Under the pieces are notes generated by a model. It worked only from the letters and a program-made list of their open reading frames with translations. It did not search any database and was not told the origin of the DNA. A stretch of DNA of 35,849 bases, taken from positions 1 through 35,849 of IMG/VR virus record IMGVR_UViG_3300036830_000193. One strand, given 5' to 3'. Made by a program: the position numbers and the translations under genes. Source of the stretch: a virus. Below, in pieces: positions 27,445 to 35,008 of the stretch; position 1 is the stretch's first letter, and each line of letters opens with the position of its first letter.

Positions 27445-27902
27445 GCGGACTCCTTGAGTGGTCGGGCCGCACACACCCGGGCGGCCGGGGGGTTGTCCAG
27501 ATAGGCCACCGCGCGGCGCAAGACCTCGCCGCCGTGGCTGAGCACGGTCTTGTTGCACGGCGAACACAGCAAGCCGCGCACCTCGCCGGTGTCGTGGTCG
27601 TGGTCGACGGCCAGCCGACGGGCCTTCCCGGTGGCGCGTTGGCAGATCGCGCACCGGCCGTCTTGGGCGGCCAGGAGCGCGGCGTACTCGCCCGGGGACA
27701 GGCCGTAGGTCTTGACCACGTACGTCTCGTGGGCCCGGGCACTCGCTTGCCGACAACGGTCGCGCCAGTGGGTGGCGCACCGCCGCGAGCGCGGGCCGCC
27801 GTAGGGCGCGGGCCGGGGCGTGTTGGGTGGCAGTTCGAGGCCGCCGTGGTTGAGGGGTCGCTCGGCGAGTGCACGGCAGTCGATGCACACGTGCTCTTTC
27901 AC
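27441..27902 (-). CDS. Recombination endonuclease VII family
   Basis: A 153-residue nuclease. The core block GLSPGEYAALLAAQDGRCAICQ, then LAVDHDHDTGEVRGLLCSPCNKTV, is the endonuclease VII signature: zinc pairs Cys84/Cys87 and Cys113/Cys116, catalytic DHDHDTG at 100-106. An extra N-terminal CIDC pair suggests another zinc site. T4 endonuclease VII resolves Holliday junctions and clears branched DNA before packaging. Start GTG 27902 (GTGA overlap). With the phage RuvB this could make a branch-migration and cutting pair. Confidence 0.9.
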   Translation of the reverse strand: MKEHVCIDCRALAERPLNHGGLELPPNTPRPAPYGGPRSRRCATHWRDRCRQASARAHETYVVKTYGLSPGEYAALLAAQDGRCAICQRATGKARRLAVDHDHDTGEVRGLLCSPCNKTVLSHGGEVLRRAVAYLDNPPAARVCAARPLKESA

Positions 27903-28177
27903 TGGAAAACCACCGCCGGAAACGCACCTCGGCCGCGTGCACCCTCGTGGTACTGGATGCGCCAGCTCTGGGCCGCGCCGAAACTGTTCGGTAGGCAATA
28001 GGTGATGCGCATCCAGACCTGACGCGGCTCGCCCAGTTCTCCGTCGTAGCGGCCGCCCAGGTCGGCGCTGATCTTGGCGTGCATCAGCTTCTTCGCCAGC
28101 GCGACGTCGTGGGTGTGCCGCACCACGCGGTAGTTCTCGTGGCCGATCTCGGCCACCGGTTCACGTTTGCGACTCAC
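27899..28177 (-). CDS. 92-residue hypothetical protein between WhiB and endonuclease VII
   Basis: Start GTG 28177 (GTGA overlap). N-terminus KREPVAEIGHENYRVVRHTHDVALAKKLMHAKIS, then LGGRYDGELGEPRQVWMRITYCLP and SWRIQYHEGARG. Looks like a mixed alpha/beta protein. No family recognised. Tight coupling on both sides supports it as a real gene. Confidence 0.65.
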   Translation of the reverse strand: MSRKREPVAEIGHENYRVVRHTHDVALAKKLMHAKISADLGGRYDGELGEPRQVWMRITYCLPNSFGAAQSWRIQYHEGARGRGAFPAVVFQ

Positions 28178-28584
28178 GACGCCCTCCTCGCGCGCGGCGG
28201 GCGCAGCCCCATGTCCCGGCGGCGTGCCTCCCAGGCCCGCAGGTAGGCGTTGTGGGCTTCCCGGCACGGGTCGCACGGCTGCTCGCCGCGCTTCCGGTGC
28301 GCCACATAGCCGCCCCGGTTGCCGCAGGTGGCTTTGCGCCGGTGGGCGCGGCGCCGCAGTTTCAGGCGCTCGTCAGCGGTTTTGCCGCCGCGCACCCCGT
28401 GCATGTCCGCGTTGGCCAGGGCGTCGGCCAGGCACAGTTCACGCACCGGGCAGCCCGCGCAGACCCGTTTCGCCTCGGCCGCCCGGTCCGGGTGGCCGCT
28501 GGGCGCGGGAAAAAACTGTTCCGGATCGAGCCCGAAGCAGGCTGCCCACTCGCGCCAGTTCTGATCGGTGATCTGTGTGTTCAC
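28174..28584 (-). CDS. WhiB-family regulator fused to a second Cys domain
   Basis: 136 residues, start GTG 28584. Residues 10-75 are a WhiB fold: Cys16 (WAACF), Cys42 and Cys45 (VCAGC), Cys51 (CLADAL), for a 4Fe-4S cluster, then GVRGG (63-67) and basic residues. WhiB proteins bind the sigma factor of RNA polymerase and are limited to actinobacteria and their phages (for example in phage TM4). Residues 85-125 add TCGNRGGYVAHRKRGE-PCDPCREAHNAYLR, another zinc-like domain common in actinophages. Probable control of host or phage transcription, perhaps repressing host genes. Confidence 0.92.
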   Translation of the reverse strand: MNTQITDQNWREWAACFGLDPEQFFPAPSGHPDRAAEAKRVCAGCPVRELCLADALANADMHGVRGGKTADERLKLRRRAHRRKATCGNRGGYVAHRKRGEQPCDPCREAHNAYLRAWEARRRDMGLRPPRARRAS

Positions 28585-30233
28585 AGTGTGTCCAAAACGT
28601 GGGAAGCGATTGCGATACTGATCTCGTCGGACAGGCGGGCCTTATTCATCAGCTCGGGACTGGGGATGCCGAGCCCCCGAGCCCAATTGATCTGCTTCTC
28701 CGATGCTGGCGAGCCGCGTCGCCAGGGCGAGCCCCGGCTGGCCAGCGACGCGTCCAAGTGCAGGGCCACCCGCTCGGCGCGCTGGCGGGCCTGGTCGAGC
28801 GGAAACGCGCCGCCCGGGTCCGGTATCCAGCCCGCGCCCACGTACCGGCCGGCCTCGTAGCCTTTGGTGGTGCGCGACGCGGCGTGATACAGGTCGTCGC
28901 CGTCCGGTGCCGGCCACAGCACGACCAGACGTTCACCGGCCGGCAGGAACCTGGTGCCGGCGTGGGTGAACAGCCAGTTGAGCTGGGATTCCTGGAAAAA
29001 GTCCAGGTCCTGATACTCGACCGGCCCGATGAGTCGGGGTCGGCCCTCCCGCTCGATGGCGCCCTCGAGCGGCGGGCATGCGCACGGCGCCTCACCGCAT
29101 TCTTTGCACGGCAGCAGGTCCAGGTCACTGGTGTCGTATTCGGCGGTCTCGTGCAGGTCGATCAACGTGACCAGCCGTTGGTGCCGGCTGGCCCCCACCA
29201 CGTCCAGGACCAGGCACGAATCTTTGGCCGGGTAGGGACGTAGTCCGCGGCCCACGGCCTGTACGTAGACAGCCGGCAACCGGGTCGGGCGCGCCATGAG
29301 GATGCAGCTCACCGGCGGACAGTCCCAGCCCTCGACTAGCACGAACACGTTGACCAGCACGCGGGTTCTACCGGCCGTGAGTCGTGCGTACATCGCCTCG
29401 CGTTCGCGGGTCGGGGTCGACCCGGTGACGGCCTCGGCCGCGACGCCTTGCGCCAGGAACGCGTCTCTTAACTCGTGGGCTGAGTCCACAGTGGGGACGA
29501 ACGCGACGGTGATGCGCTCCTCGGCGTGCTTACGCCAGGCGTTGGCGATCTCCTCGGTCGACTGGCTGACCATGTCACCAAGGTCTGCGTCGATGTAATC
29601 TCCACGGCTGACCTTGGCGTTCTCCAGGTCCATGTGCTCGGTGACCACCACGCGACCGCGGGGCTTGACCAACAATCCCTCGTCGATCCCGAACTTGATG
29701 TCACGAGACAACGCGACCGACTGCCAGCAGTCCCCGAGCCCCTTCCCGTCACCTCGGACCATCGTGGCCGTCGTGCCGAGCGTGCGGGTGCCATCGAACG
29801 AACCAGCCCAGGCGAGCACTTTCAGGTGGCCCGGGGCTAACACTCGGTGGCACTCATCGACTACCACCAGCGTGGGACGAATCATCCGCGATTGGCGGGT
29901 CTCGTTACGCACCGTCGCTACCGATGCCACGGTGATCGGCCGGCGCGCCTGGTGCTGCGCAGCCTGCACACGCCCGACCGGAACCGTTGGGTCGAACGCG
30001 TGGCAGGCCGTGGTGAGCTGGGTAAGCAGCTCTTCACGGTGGGCCAGCAGTAGCACCCGTCCACCAGCCCGAGCTTCGTCGACCGCGAGCTTGCCGATCA
30101 CCGAACTCTTGCCCAGTCCGGTGGCTGCCACCACGGCAGTCCGATTGATGCCAGCGTCCCATTCCGCGCGCACGGCGTCGACAGCTTCGCGCTGCCACAA
30201 GCGCAACTGGCGGGTCACGAGACGTGCCGCCAT
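28581..30233 (-). CDS. SF2 DNA/RNA helicase (DECH box)
   Basis: A 550-residue helicase, start ATG 30233. Q-motif-like LRLWQREAVDAV, Walker A ATGLGKS (37-43), LLLAHREELLTQL (motif Ia), VVVDECHRV (motif II), TLGTTATMV (motif III) and, in the second domain, VNVFVLVEGWDCPPVSCILMARPTR and QAVGRGLRPYP (motifs V and VI). The C-terminal part has a Cys cluster (PCKECGEAPCACP) and an SEKQINWARGLGIPS helix. Such type III restriction/UvrB-like helicases unwind or remodel DNA in phage replication or repair. No Shine-Dalgarno precedes the ATG; a 16-codon frame upstream may couple it. Confidence 0.9.
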   Translation of the reverse strand: MAARLVTRQLRLWQREAVDAVRAEWDAGINRTAVVAATGLGKSSVIGKLAVDEARAGGRVLLLAHREELLTQLTTACHAFDPTVPVGRVQAAQHQARRPITVASVATVRNETRQSRMIRPTLVVVDECHRVLAPGHLKVLAWAGSFDGTRTLGTTATMVRGDGKGLGDCWQSVALSRDIKFGIDEGLLVKPRGRVVVTEHMDLENAKVSRGDYIDADLGDMVSQSTEEIANAWRKHAEERITVAFVPTVDSAHELRDAFLAQGVAAEAVTGSTPTREREAMYARLTAGRTRVLVNVFVLVEGWDCPPVSCILMARPTRLPAVYVQAVGRGLRPYPAKDSCLVLDVVGASRHQRLVTLIDLHETAEYDTSDLDLLPCKECGEAPCACPPLEGAIEREGRPRLIGPVEYQDLDFFQESQLNWLFTHAGTRFLPAGERLVVLWPAPDGDDLYHAASRTTKGYEAGRYVGAGWIPDPGGAFPLDQARQRAERVALHLDASLASRGSPWRRGSPASEKQINWARGLGIPSPELMNKARLSDEISIAIASHVLDTL

Positions 30234-30265
30234 GTCACATGCCGGACGATGTAGCGCACGTTCAT
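30215..30265 (-). CDS. 16-residue coupled leader frame before the helicase
   Basis: ATG 30265 overlaps the nuclease gene stop (ATGA) and ends with TGA inside the helicase gene, 16 codons later. The helicase ATG at 30233 lies within it. Ribosomes finishing the nuclease could continue here and restart at the helicase. It may be only a coupling device. Confidence 0.4.
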   Translation of the reverse strand: MNVRYIVRHVTWRHVS

Positions 30266-31524
30266 CCCGCCGCCTCCAGCTCGCCGATGCGGGCGGTGGC
30301 CATCCGCGAGCACGCCTCGTCCCACTGCTCTTTGTGGTCCTGGTAGAGCGCCAGCAGGGCCTCGCGGGTGGGCGCCTTGCGCAGCTGCGCCACCAGGTCG
30401 AGCTTGACCACCTGGGCCGGCTTGGCCGCGAGCTCCTCGATCCGAGCCTTCCCGGCCGCTGTGTGCTCGTCGGTCCAGATGTCCCCGTTGGATTCCCACA
30501 GCTGTTCGAGCATGTCCTCGTTGGAGGCCTGAGCGATCTGGACAAGCAGCTCGCCGACACCCTCGTCATCCGGCGGATCGCTGATCTCGATGCGTCCCTC
30601 CACCGGGTAGCACTCGGACATTAGCCGCTTGTCTTTGCGAGCCGCCCGAATCTCCAGGCACAGGTCGGCCATCGCCGCGCCGGCCTCCAGGTCCACGATG
30701 ATCAGGCCGGCGTCCTGGGGCGAGTCGGACGGCACGTGCAGCAGGAGCGCCCACTCGGTGCTGGGCCGGTTGCCTTCGCCGAGCAGCTGCTCCCAGGTGC
30801 GCCGCCCGGTGCCGGGCAGGTACGGATCACCGCAGGCGTACACGGTCTGCTGCACGCCGTATCCGGGCCCCCAATACTTGGCCGATTCGGCCTTTCCGCT
30901 TTTGAGATCGATGATCAGGATCGTGCCGGCCGGGATCACGACGCGGCCTTTGACGGCGTGGTGAAACTCCAGCGGCACCAGCAGCTCGGCGGCCCGGTCG
31001 AATGAGCCGGCGGTCTGCAGCGGATCGCACACCACGAACGTTTCCGAGGCCAGCACCTTGAAAAGCTTCATCAGCTCGGAGTACGCGGCGAGCGCGTCGA
31101 ACAGGATGGCCGGCAGATAGGACAGGTCTTCGCCGGCGTCGCGGCGCTCGGACAGTTTATGCAGCGCCGTGCCGACGTTCGCGCCCTTATCCCCCTTAGC
31201 CGCCTCGTGCGCCTTCTCGCACAGTTGGTCCAGCGGTTCGCGGTCGTCGCCTTCGTTGGTTTTGACCGAGGCGACCAGCGCGATCAGGTCGGGGCGGCGG
31301 GACAGTCCGAACGCGACCGAGCGCTGCAACCATTTGGACAGGTAATAGGTGTCTTCGATCGCCTTGCCCAGCGTGCTGGCCCGGGTGTAGGCGATCGCCT
31401 TGCCGCCGCCGGCCGGCACGATCAGCGGGCGTTCCCACCGGTCGCGCGGGATGGCGTCCGGCACCTCGGGAGTTTCTTCGAAGTCGTCGACCGGCTTGTG
31501 GACGCCGGCCTTCTTGATTGCCAT
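30262..31524 (-). CDS. Cas4/RecB-type PD-(D/E)XK nuclease
   Basis: A 420-residue protein. A basic helical opening with YTRASTLGKAIEDTYYLSKWLQR precedes nuclease motifs: NVGTALHKLSERRDAGED (His motif), GSFDRAAELLVP (first Asp), ILIIDLKSGKAES (the DxK core) and GYGVQQTVYACG (QxxxY motif). It fits RecB-like nucleases seen beside single-strand annealing or ssDNA-binding proteins in phages. The C-terminal 100 residues (LAQLRKAPTREALLALYQDHKEQWDEAC) are extra helix. It should trim double-stranded ends for recombination or replication. Confidence 0.85.
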   Translation of the reverse strand: MAIKKAGVHKPVDDFEETPEVPDAIPRDRWERPLIVPAGGGKAIAYTRASTLGKAIEDTYYLSKWLQRSVAFGLSRRPDLIALVASVKTNEGDDREPLDQLCEKAHEAAKGDKGANVGTALHKLSERRDAGEDLSYLPAILFDALAAYSELMKLFKVLASETFVVCDPLQTAGSFDRAAELLVPLEFHHAVKGRVVIPAGTILIIDLKSGKAESAKYWGPGYGVQQTVYACGDPYLPGTGRRTWEQLLGEGNRPSTEWALLLHVPSDSPQDAGLIIVDLEAGAAMADLCLEIRAARKDKRLMSECYPVEGRIEISDPPDDEGVGELLVQIAQASNEDMLEQLWESNGDIWTDEHTAAGKARIEELAAKPAQVVKLDLVAQLRKAPTREALLALYQDHKEQWDEACSRMATARIGELEAAG

Positions 31525-31564
31525 GAGTAAGCCTTCCAGGCTGGGACGGGTGAACGAGGGGGAT

Positions 31565-31600
31565 GGAGCGGCCGGGCTCAGGGGTGGACCCGGCCGCTCC
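31565..31600 (-). terminator. Hairpin between the ssDNA-binding candidate and nuclease genes
   Basis: GGAGCGGCCGGG and CCCGGCCGCTCC are a perfect 12-bp inverted repeat with a 12-base loop, 15 bases after a stop codon. No U tract. It may lower transcription into the nuclease gene. Confidence 0.65.
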
Positions 31601-31614
31601 GCTGGAATCGGGGC

Positions 31615-32133
31615 TCAGCCCCAGGGCAGGCCCCTCTTGCCGCCGGCACTGACGCCGGCTTCCTCGCGCTGGGCCTGGACGTCGGTCTCCTTCGGCACCC
31701 AGGCGTTCTCGTCGCCCAGGGAGGCGTAGAAGGCCTCGGCGGCCTCCCCGTCAGCGTCGGAGGGCACGTTGCCGACGGCGGCGGCGTTGTTCTGCCCCTT
31801 GTTCATCACGTCCACCCGGGCCAAAATCAGGTCGCCGACCTCGTTCACCGGCTCCTGCGGGGTCTCGCCCTTGTGCTTGCGAGCGTTCTGCACGCCACGC
31901 AAAGTGCTGGTGATCGCGCCGATGAACCGCTCCTCGAGGTGCACCTCACCTTTGCGCGGGCCGTCGCAGACCAGCGCGTCGGCCATCACCGGGAAGTTCC
32001 AGCCCTCAAAGCCGGTGGCCTTCTCGACCGGGTGGAATTCTTTGACCCGGAACAGCACCAGGGTCGGCTTGTCGGCCGCCAACTCTTTGAGGTCGAAGAA
32101 CCCGCCACCGAACCGTTGTGCCTTCTTGAACAC
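31615..32133 (-). CDS. Putative ssDNA-binding (OB-fold) protein
   Basis: A 172-residue protein, start GTG 32133 with AGAGG upstream. Alternating strand-like segments (PTLVLFRVKEFHPVEKATGFEGWNFPVMADALVC, GEVHLEERFIGAITSTLRGV, GDLILARVDVMNKG) fit an OB fold, followed by a low-complexity tail. Its place directly before the Cas4-like nuclease gene is common for phage SSB or annealing proteins. No diagnostic motif was recognised, so the call is an inference from context and predicted strands. Confidence 0.5.
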   Translation of the reverse strand: MFKKAQRFGGGFFDLKELAADKPTLVLFRVKEFHPVEKATGFEGWNFPVMADALVCDGPRKGEVHLEERFIGAITSTLRGVQNARKHKGETPQEPVNEVGDLILARVDVMNKGQNNAAAVGNVPSDADGEAAEAFYASLGDENAWVPKETDVQAQREEAGVSAGGKRGLPWG

Positions 32134-32139
32134 CTTGAT

Positions 32140-32271
32140 CTACCTCTTCTCTTCGGACTGGGTCTTTGACCCGCTTGAGACACGCACCGTCCGGCGCGTG
32201 GGCTTGGTTGGCCGCTCCAGCGGCACGTAGGAGGCGTGGACCTCCGCGTAGGTGCGCACCGGGGGTGTCAT
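32140..32271 (-). CDS. 43-residue basic protein
   Basis: ATG 32271 overlaps the upstream stop (ATGA) and the frame ends in TAG at 32140, seven bases before the next start. Sequence is basic and Ser/Thr/Pro-rich (PVRTYAEVHASYVPLERP, KPTRRTVRVSSGSKTQ). No family recognised. The perfect start/stop overlap is the main support. Confidence 0.65.
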   Translation of the reverse strand: MTPPVRTYAEVHASYVPLERPTKPTRRTVRVSSGSKTQSEEKR

Positions 32272-32690
32272 GACTTGCGTGGCGCGAGCTCGTTGAACCG
32301 GCGGGCCACGCGACGGGCCTCGGCGATGTTCGGATAGAAGGCCACGATGTGGGTCCGGGGGGCGCTCGTATCGACCAGGCTCCAGCTACCGTCCTGGTGG
32401 ACGGCCTGGAACCGTAGCCCGCCGGGGGTCGGCGGCTTGAGCTCCTCGGCCGGCGCCGACTCGGTCACCACTGGCTCGACGTGGTCGGCCGGCGCCTGCT
32501 CGACATAATCAGCCGGGTGCTCGTTCCAGCGGTAACCGCAGGTGCATTTGCGGACCATGCGCTCCGGGTTGAGCCCGCCGCCGGCGACGTAGTGGCCGCC
32601 GGCGACGTAGTGGCCGCCGTGGACGGACGCCAGGCACTTCGGGCACCTGGTCGGCTGGCCGGAGTACGCGGGCAGCTCAGTGATGGCCAT
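32268..32690 (-). CDS. 140-residue protein with zinc motifs and repeat
   Basis: Start ATG 32690 with GGAGG eight bases upstream. RCPKCLASVHGG and KCTCGYRW are paired Cys segments; between them HYVAGG occurs twice in tandem (GHYVAGGHYVAGGG). The C-terminal half (FQAVHQDGSWSLVDTSAPRTHIVAFYPNIAEARRVARRFNEL) looks like a small alpha/beta domain. It overlaps the His-rich gene by 14 bases. Function unknown. Confidence 0.7.
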   Translation of the reverse strand: MAITELPAYSGQPTRCPKCLASVHGGHYVAGGHYVAGGGLNPERMVRKCTCGYRWNEHPADYVEQAPADHVEPVVTESAPAEELKPPTPGGLRFQAVHQDGSWSLVDTSAPRTHIVAFYPNIAEARRVARRFNELAPRKS

Positions 32691-33231
32691 GGCCGTGACC
32701 TCCATGGCCATGTCCACCGCCGTGACCCTCGTGGTGGCCACCGCTGTGGCCGCCGTGGTGCGAGCCGCCATGGCGCTCGTGCCCGTGCCCGCCGTGCTCG
32801 TGGCCCTCGTGCCGGTCGGCGCGGTGCCTGCCCTCCGGCCGGCCGTGCCCGTGCCGGCGGTCCAGCCAGGCCCGCACCCACTGGTGCTCGGCGCCGTGAT
32901 GCTCGTTGAGGTGGTGGCGGCCGTGTTCGCGGATCCGGTCCAGCACTTTCGGGGTGAGACCGGGCACCGGGGTGGTCTCGGCCACCTGGTGGTCCACCAA
33001 CGGCAGCTGGTGGTGGGTGACCAGAAGCGCGGGCGCCGGCTTGGCCAGCACCGGCGCCGCCCGGACGAGCGCGGGCGGGGTTGCGGTCAGCACCACGTCC
33101 TTGACCACGGTGCCGAAGATCAGCATCCCGCTGAAGATGCCGACCGTCACACCGAGTGCCCGGATCGCCCCCCAGGTGATGCCACGGTTGGCGTCCTTGA
33201 ACGGATTGGGGCTGGGGCTGTGTGCGCCCAT
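32677..33231 (-). CDS. Histidine-rich membrane protein
   Basis: A 184-residue protein, start ATG 33231 with AGAGGAG seven bases upstream. One membrane helix lies at about residues 22-42. After a Pro/Ala stretch, the last 80 or so residues hold 27 His in Gly/His-rich sequence (HGHGGHGHGHH-type end). Such tails bind nickel, zinc, cobalt or copper in metallochaperones and transporters. In this genome it might act with the CDF-type transporter or store metal at the membrane. Low-complexity DNA can also produce such tails; no catalytic motif is seen. Confidence 0.75.
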   Translation of the reverse strand: MGAHSPSPNPFKDANRGITWGAIRALGVTVGIFSGMLIFGTVVKDVVLTATPPALVRAAPVLAKPAPALLVTHHQLPLVDHQVAETTPVPGLTPKVLDRIREHGRHHLNEHHGAEHQWVRAWLDRRHGHGRPEGRHRADRHEGHEHGGHGHERHGGSHHGGHSGGHHEGHGGGHGHGGHGHGHH

Positions 33232-33243
33232 AATGGTTCTCCT

Positions 33244-33534
33244 CTAGTTGTCTTGACCGACCGCGAGCTGGGCCGGCACCCAGGTGGCGCCGAGCGCCTC
33301 CCGCGCGGCGGTCCGGGCATCGGGGCAGCGGCCCTCGGCGATGGCCCGCAGGGCGTACCGCTGGCGGCGTGACCGCAGCCGGTTGTGGTCGGCGGTGGCC
33401 TGCAGCTTGCTGATCGTCTTGACCGCCGCGCCCATGTCACGGCGCAGAAACTTGATCTCCAGCGCCAGCCGGGCGATGACCTCCTGGCTGGTGTCGCCGG
33501 CGTTGACCCGGCGGGTCGCGTCCTCGATCCTCAT
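33244..33534 (-). CDS. 96-residue coiled-coil protein
   Basis: Start ATG 33534 (ATGA overlap). Mostly helical: SQEVIARLALEIKFLRRDMGAAVKTISKLQATADHNRLRSRRQRYALRAIAEG, then DARTAAREALG. A leucine-heptad pattern runs through residues 17-50. No family recognised. Its partner may be the upstream coiled-coil protein. Confidence 0.65.
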   Translation of the reverse strand: MRIEDATRRVNAGDTSQEVIARLALEIKFLRRDMGAAVKTISKLQATADHNRLRSRRQRYALRAIAEGRCPDARTAAREALGATWVPAQLAVGQDN

Positions 33535-33854
33535 CGGGTGTGGCCGCATTCGAGGCACACGGCCGGGCCGTTTTCCAGCTCGTCCACCCGGGCGAGGGCC
33601 TGTTGGAGCGCGTCGTTGGCGGTCTTGAGTGCGGCCGTGACGTCGGCGAGCAGGGCATTGGACTGGTCGCGCTCGGCACGGGTGCGCGGCAGCTCCTGGA
33701 GCTCCGAGTGCAGGTCGTCGGCCAGCTTGAGCGCCCTGTCCCGCATATACCACGCCTGGTCGCGCTGGGCAGCGGCCTTGATGTGCGCCTTCACCTCGGC
33801 GGTGTAGGCGTTTTTGAGTCGTTGGACGCGTCGGTCCCCACTGAACAGCTTCAC
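33531..33854 (-). CDS. 107-residue coiled-coil protein with C-terminal zinc pair
   Basis: Start GTG 33854 (GTGA overlap with the small membrane gene). Almost all helix (RRVQRLKNAYTAEVKAHIKAAAQRDQAWYMRDRALKLADDLHSELQEL, then KTANDALQQALARVDELE) and a C-terminal CLECGHTR. Small coiled-coil proteins with a terminal CxxCG are frequent in actinophage early regions. Role unknown. Confidence 0.65.
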   Translation of the reverse strand: MKLFSGDRRVQRLKNAYTAEVKAHIKAAAQRDQAWYMRDRALKLADDLHSELQELPRTRAERDQSNALLADVTAALKTANDALQQALARVDELENGPAVCLECGHTR

Positions 33855-33973
33855 CACGCACCGCCGATCGCGTACCCGGCACCGACCCAGGCCGCCCGGG
33901 CTACGATCACCGCGCCCAACAGCCAGCCGGCGGCCAACAGCTGGGCCTGCTGGTAGAGCGACATCTTGATCAT
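33851..33973 (-). CDS. 40-residue membrane peptide
   Basis: ATG 33973 overlaps the upstream TGA (ATGA) and its own TGA overlaps the next GTG. Residues 9-37 are one hydrophobic segment (LLAAGWLLGAVIVARAAWVGAGYAIGG in outline) interrupted by a single Arg. It is a single-pass or surface membrane peptide of unknown role. Confidence 0.65.
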   Translation of the reverse strand: MIKMSLYQQAQLLAAGWLLGAVIVARAAWVGAGYAIGGAW

Positions 33974-34107
33974 CGTGCACACTCCGTGTTCCGGAATTCG
34001 ATCACCTTGGTGATCAGGGTGAAGGCCGCGCCGGCGCCGGCCAGGAAGAGAACGGCGACACCCAGCCCGGTGAGAACCGCGACCGCGTGCCAGCCGTGCC
34101 TAGCCAT
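33970..34107 (-). CDS. 45-residue membrane peptide
   Basis: ATG 34107 follows the upstream gene; its TGA overlaps the next ATG. Residues 7-28 form a hydrophobic helix rich in Val, Leu, Gly and Ala, followed by LITKVIEFRNTECAR. Like its neighbour it is a single-pass membrane peptide; the two may work as a pair. Confidence 0.65.
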   Translation of the reverse strand: MARHGWHAVAVLTGLGVAVLFLAGAGAAFTLITKVIEFRNTECAR

Positions 34108-34321
34108 GACGGGTCCGGGCCCACTCGCACAGCGGGCAGGCCGCCCGGGCGGCCGGGTTCCAGACGCCGAGACCGGCCTCGTGACACATCCGCACCCGGT
34201 GCGGTTCGCACCAGGTGAGCAGGTGCACGATGCCGCCGGTGTTGGCCACCCGCTCGAAGCGCTCCACCATGTGGCCCTCGGAGGTCAGGTAGATGACCGT
34301 GGGCTTGACCGGCGCGCTCAC
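34100..34321 (-). CDS. 73-residue Cys-rich protein, paralog of the next upstream gene
   Basis: Start GTG 34321 (GTGA overlap). VIYLTSEGHMVERFERVANTGGIVHLLTWCEPHRVRMCHEAG leads to the end block ACPLCEWARTRHG. The W-C, H and CPLCEW elements line up with the 77-residue protein encoded just upstream, so the two seem to come from a tandem duplication. Zinc binding is likely; function unknown. Confidence 0.7.
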   Translation of the reverse strand: MSAPVKPTVIYLTSEGHMVERFERVANTGGIVHLLTWCEPHRVRMCHEAGLGVWNPAARAACPLCEWARTRHG

Positions 34322-34551
34322 GACGGCTCGCCTTGGAGGTGTTCGACGCTCCACTCGCACAACGGGCAGGCCTGATACGAGCCGTCCCACGAGTCGAGGG
34401 CGTTGATGTGCGCGAACGCTGGCCGGTCCGGGGAATGGCACCACAGCCAGAGATGGAGGAAGCGGCTGCCGCGCACCGCCGCTTCGGTGCGCTGCACGAT
34501 GTGTCCGCGCCAGGTGGACGGCTGGAAAGGGTTGCTGATCCTGGTGTTCAC
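34318..34551 (-). CDS. 77-residue Cys-rich protein, paralog of the next gene
   Basis: Start GTG 34551 (GTGA overlap). GHIVQRTEAAVRGSRFLHLWLWCHSPD and the end block ACPLCEWSVEHLQGEPS match the order of elements in the next gene. It has fewer Cys than its paralog. Function unknown. Confidence 0.7.
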   Translation of the reverse strand: MNTRISNPFQPSTWRGHIVQRTEAAVRGSRFLHLWLWCHSPDRPAFAHINALDSWDGSYQACPLCEWSVEHLQGEPS

Positions 34552-34754
34552 GACGGCTCACCGGCCTCGAAGGCCTTGGTCTCGCGCCACTCATCGGCCA
34601 GCTCGGCGCCCAGTGGGGTGCCGTCGTGGGTGGGCCACGGGCCGTCCCACGGGGTGACCCACGGCTCGATCGAGCTGAGCTCGCGGACACCGAGCAGCCG
34701 CTCGTCTTGCGTCTTGGAGCTGATGGCGCCCGTGGTGCGCTGGGTGGGGATCAT
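34548..34754 (-). CDS. 68-residue hypothetical protein
   Basis: Start ATG 34754 (ATGA overlap). After MIPTQRTTGAISSKTQDERLLG comes a Trp/Pro-rich part (SSIEPWVTPWDGPWPTHDGTPLGAELADEWRETKAFEAG). No family recognised. Longer starts lie inside the upstream gene and are not favoured. Confidence 0.6.
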   Translation of the reverse strand: MIPTQRTTGAISSKTQDERLLGVRELSSIEPWVTPWDGPWPTHDGTPLGAELADEWRETKAFEAGEPS

Positions 34755-34972
34755 GCGACGACCTCCAGTTCGAGGCGCGCCAACAGATCCCACGAACCGA
34801 CGGTGCTACCCGAGACAGGCCGGTGCTTGCCTCGTGTCGGGTGAATGCGCCGGGGCAGCGCCGCACACAGCTGTGGGCCGGTGTGAAGCGTTCCTCGGCG
34901 CCCAGCGGGGGAGCGGTGCGCCACGTCGTTGGTGCTTTCGGGGTCGGGAGATGTAGGGTTCGGGGTGATCAC
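34751..34972 (-). CDS. 73-residue hypothetical protein
   Basis: Start GTG 34972 with a strong AAGGAGG six bases upstream, the first gene after a hairpin. The sequence is Pro/Arg/His-rich (SPDPESTNDVAHRSPAGRRGTLHTGPQLCAALPRRIHPTRGKHRP), ending LLARLELEVVA. No family recognised; low complexity reduces certainty, but the ribosome site is good. Confidence 0.6.
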   Translation of the reverse strand: MITPNPTSPDPESTNDVAHRSPAGRRGTLHTGPQLCAALPRRIHPTRGKHRPVSGSTVGSWDLLARLELEVVA

Positions 34973-35008
34973 GTTTCCTCCTTGCGGATGACTCGTTGGT
35001 CGGGGAGA

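Noticed and set aside
27023-27874. Upstream part of the 504-codon minus frame ending at 26360
   Set aside because: Only the part from GTG 27022 is coding-like; the rest is Arg/Pro/Gly-rich shadow of two well-supported genes in other frames.
30234-30569. N-terminal extension of the helicase frame to 30569
   Set aside because: It overlaps the nuclease C-terminus in another frame and has Arg/Ser/Pro-rich shadow composition; helicase motifs start normally from 30233.
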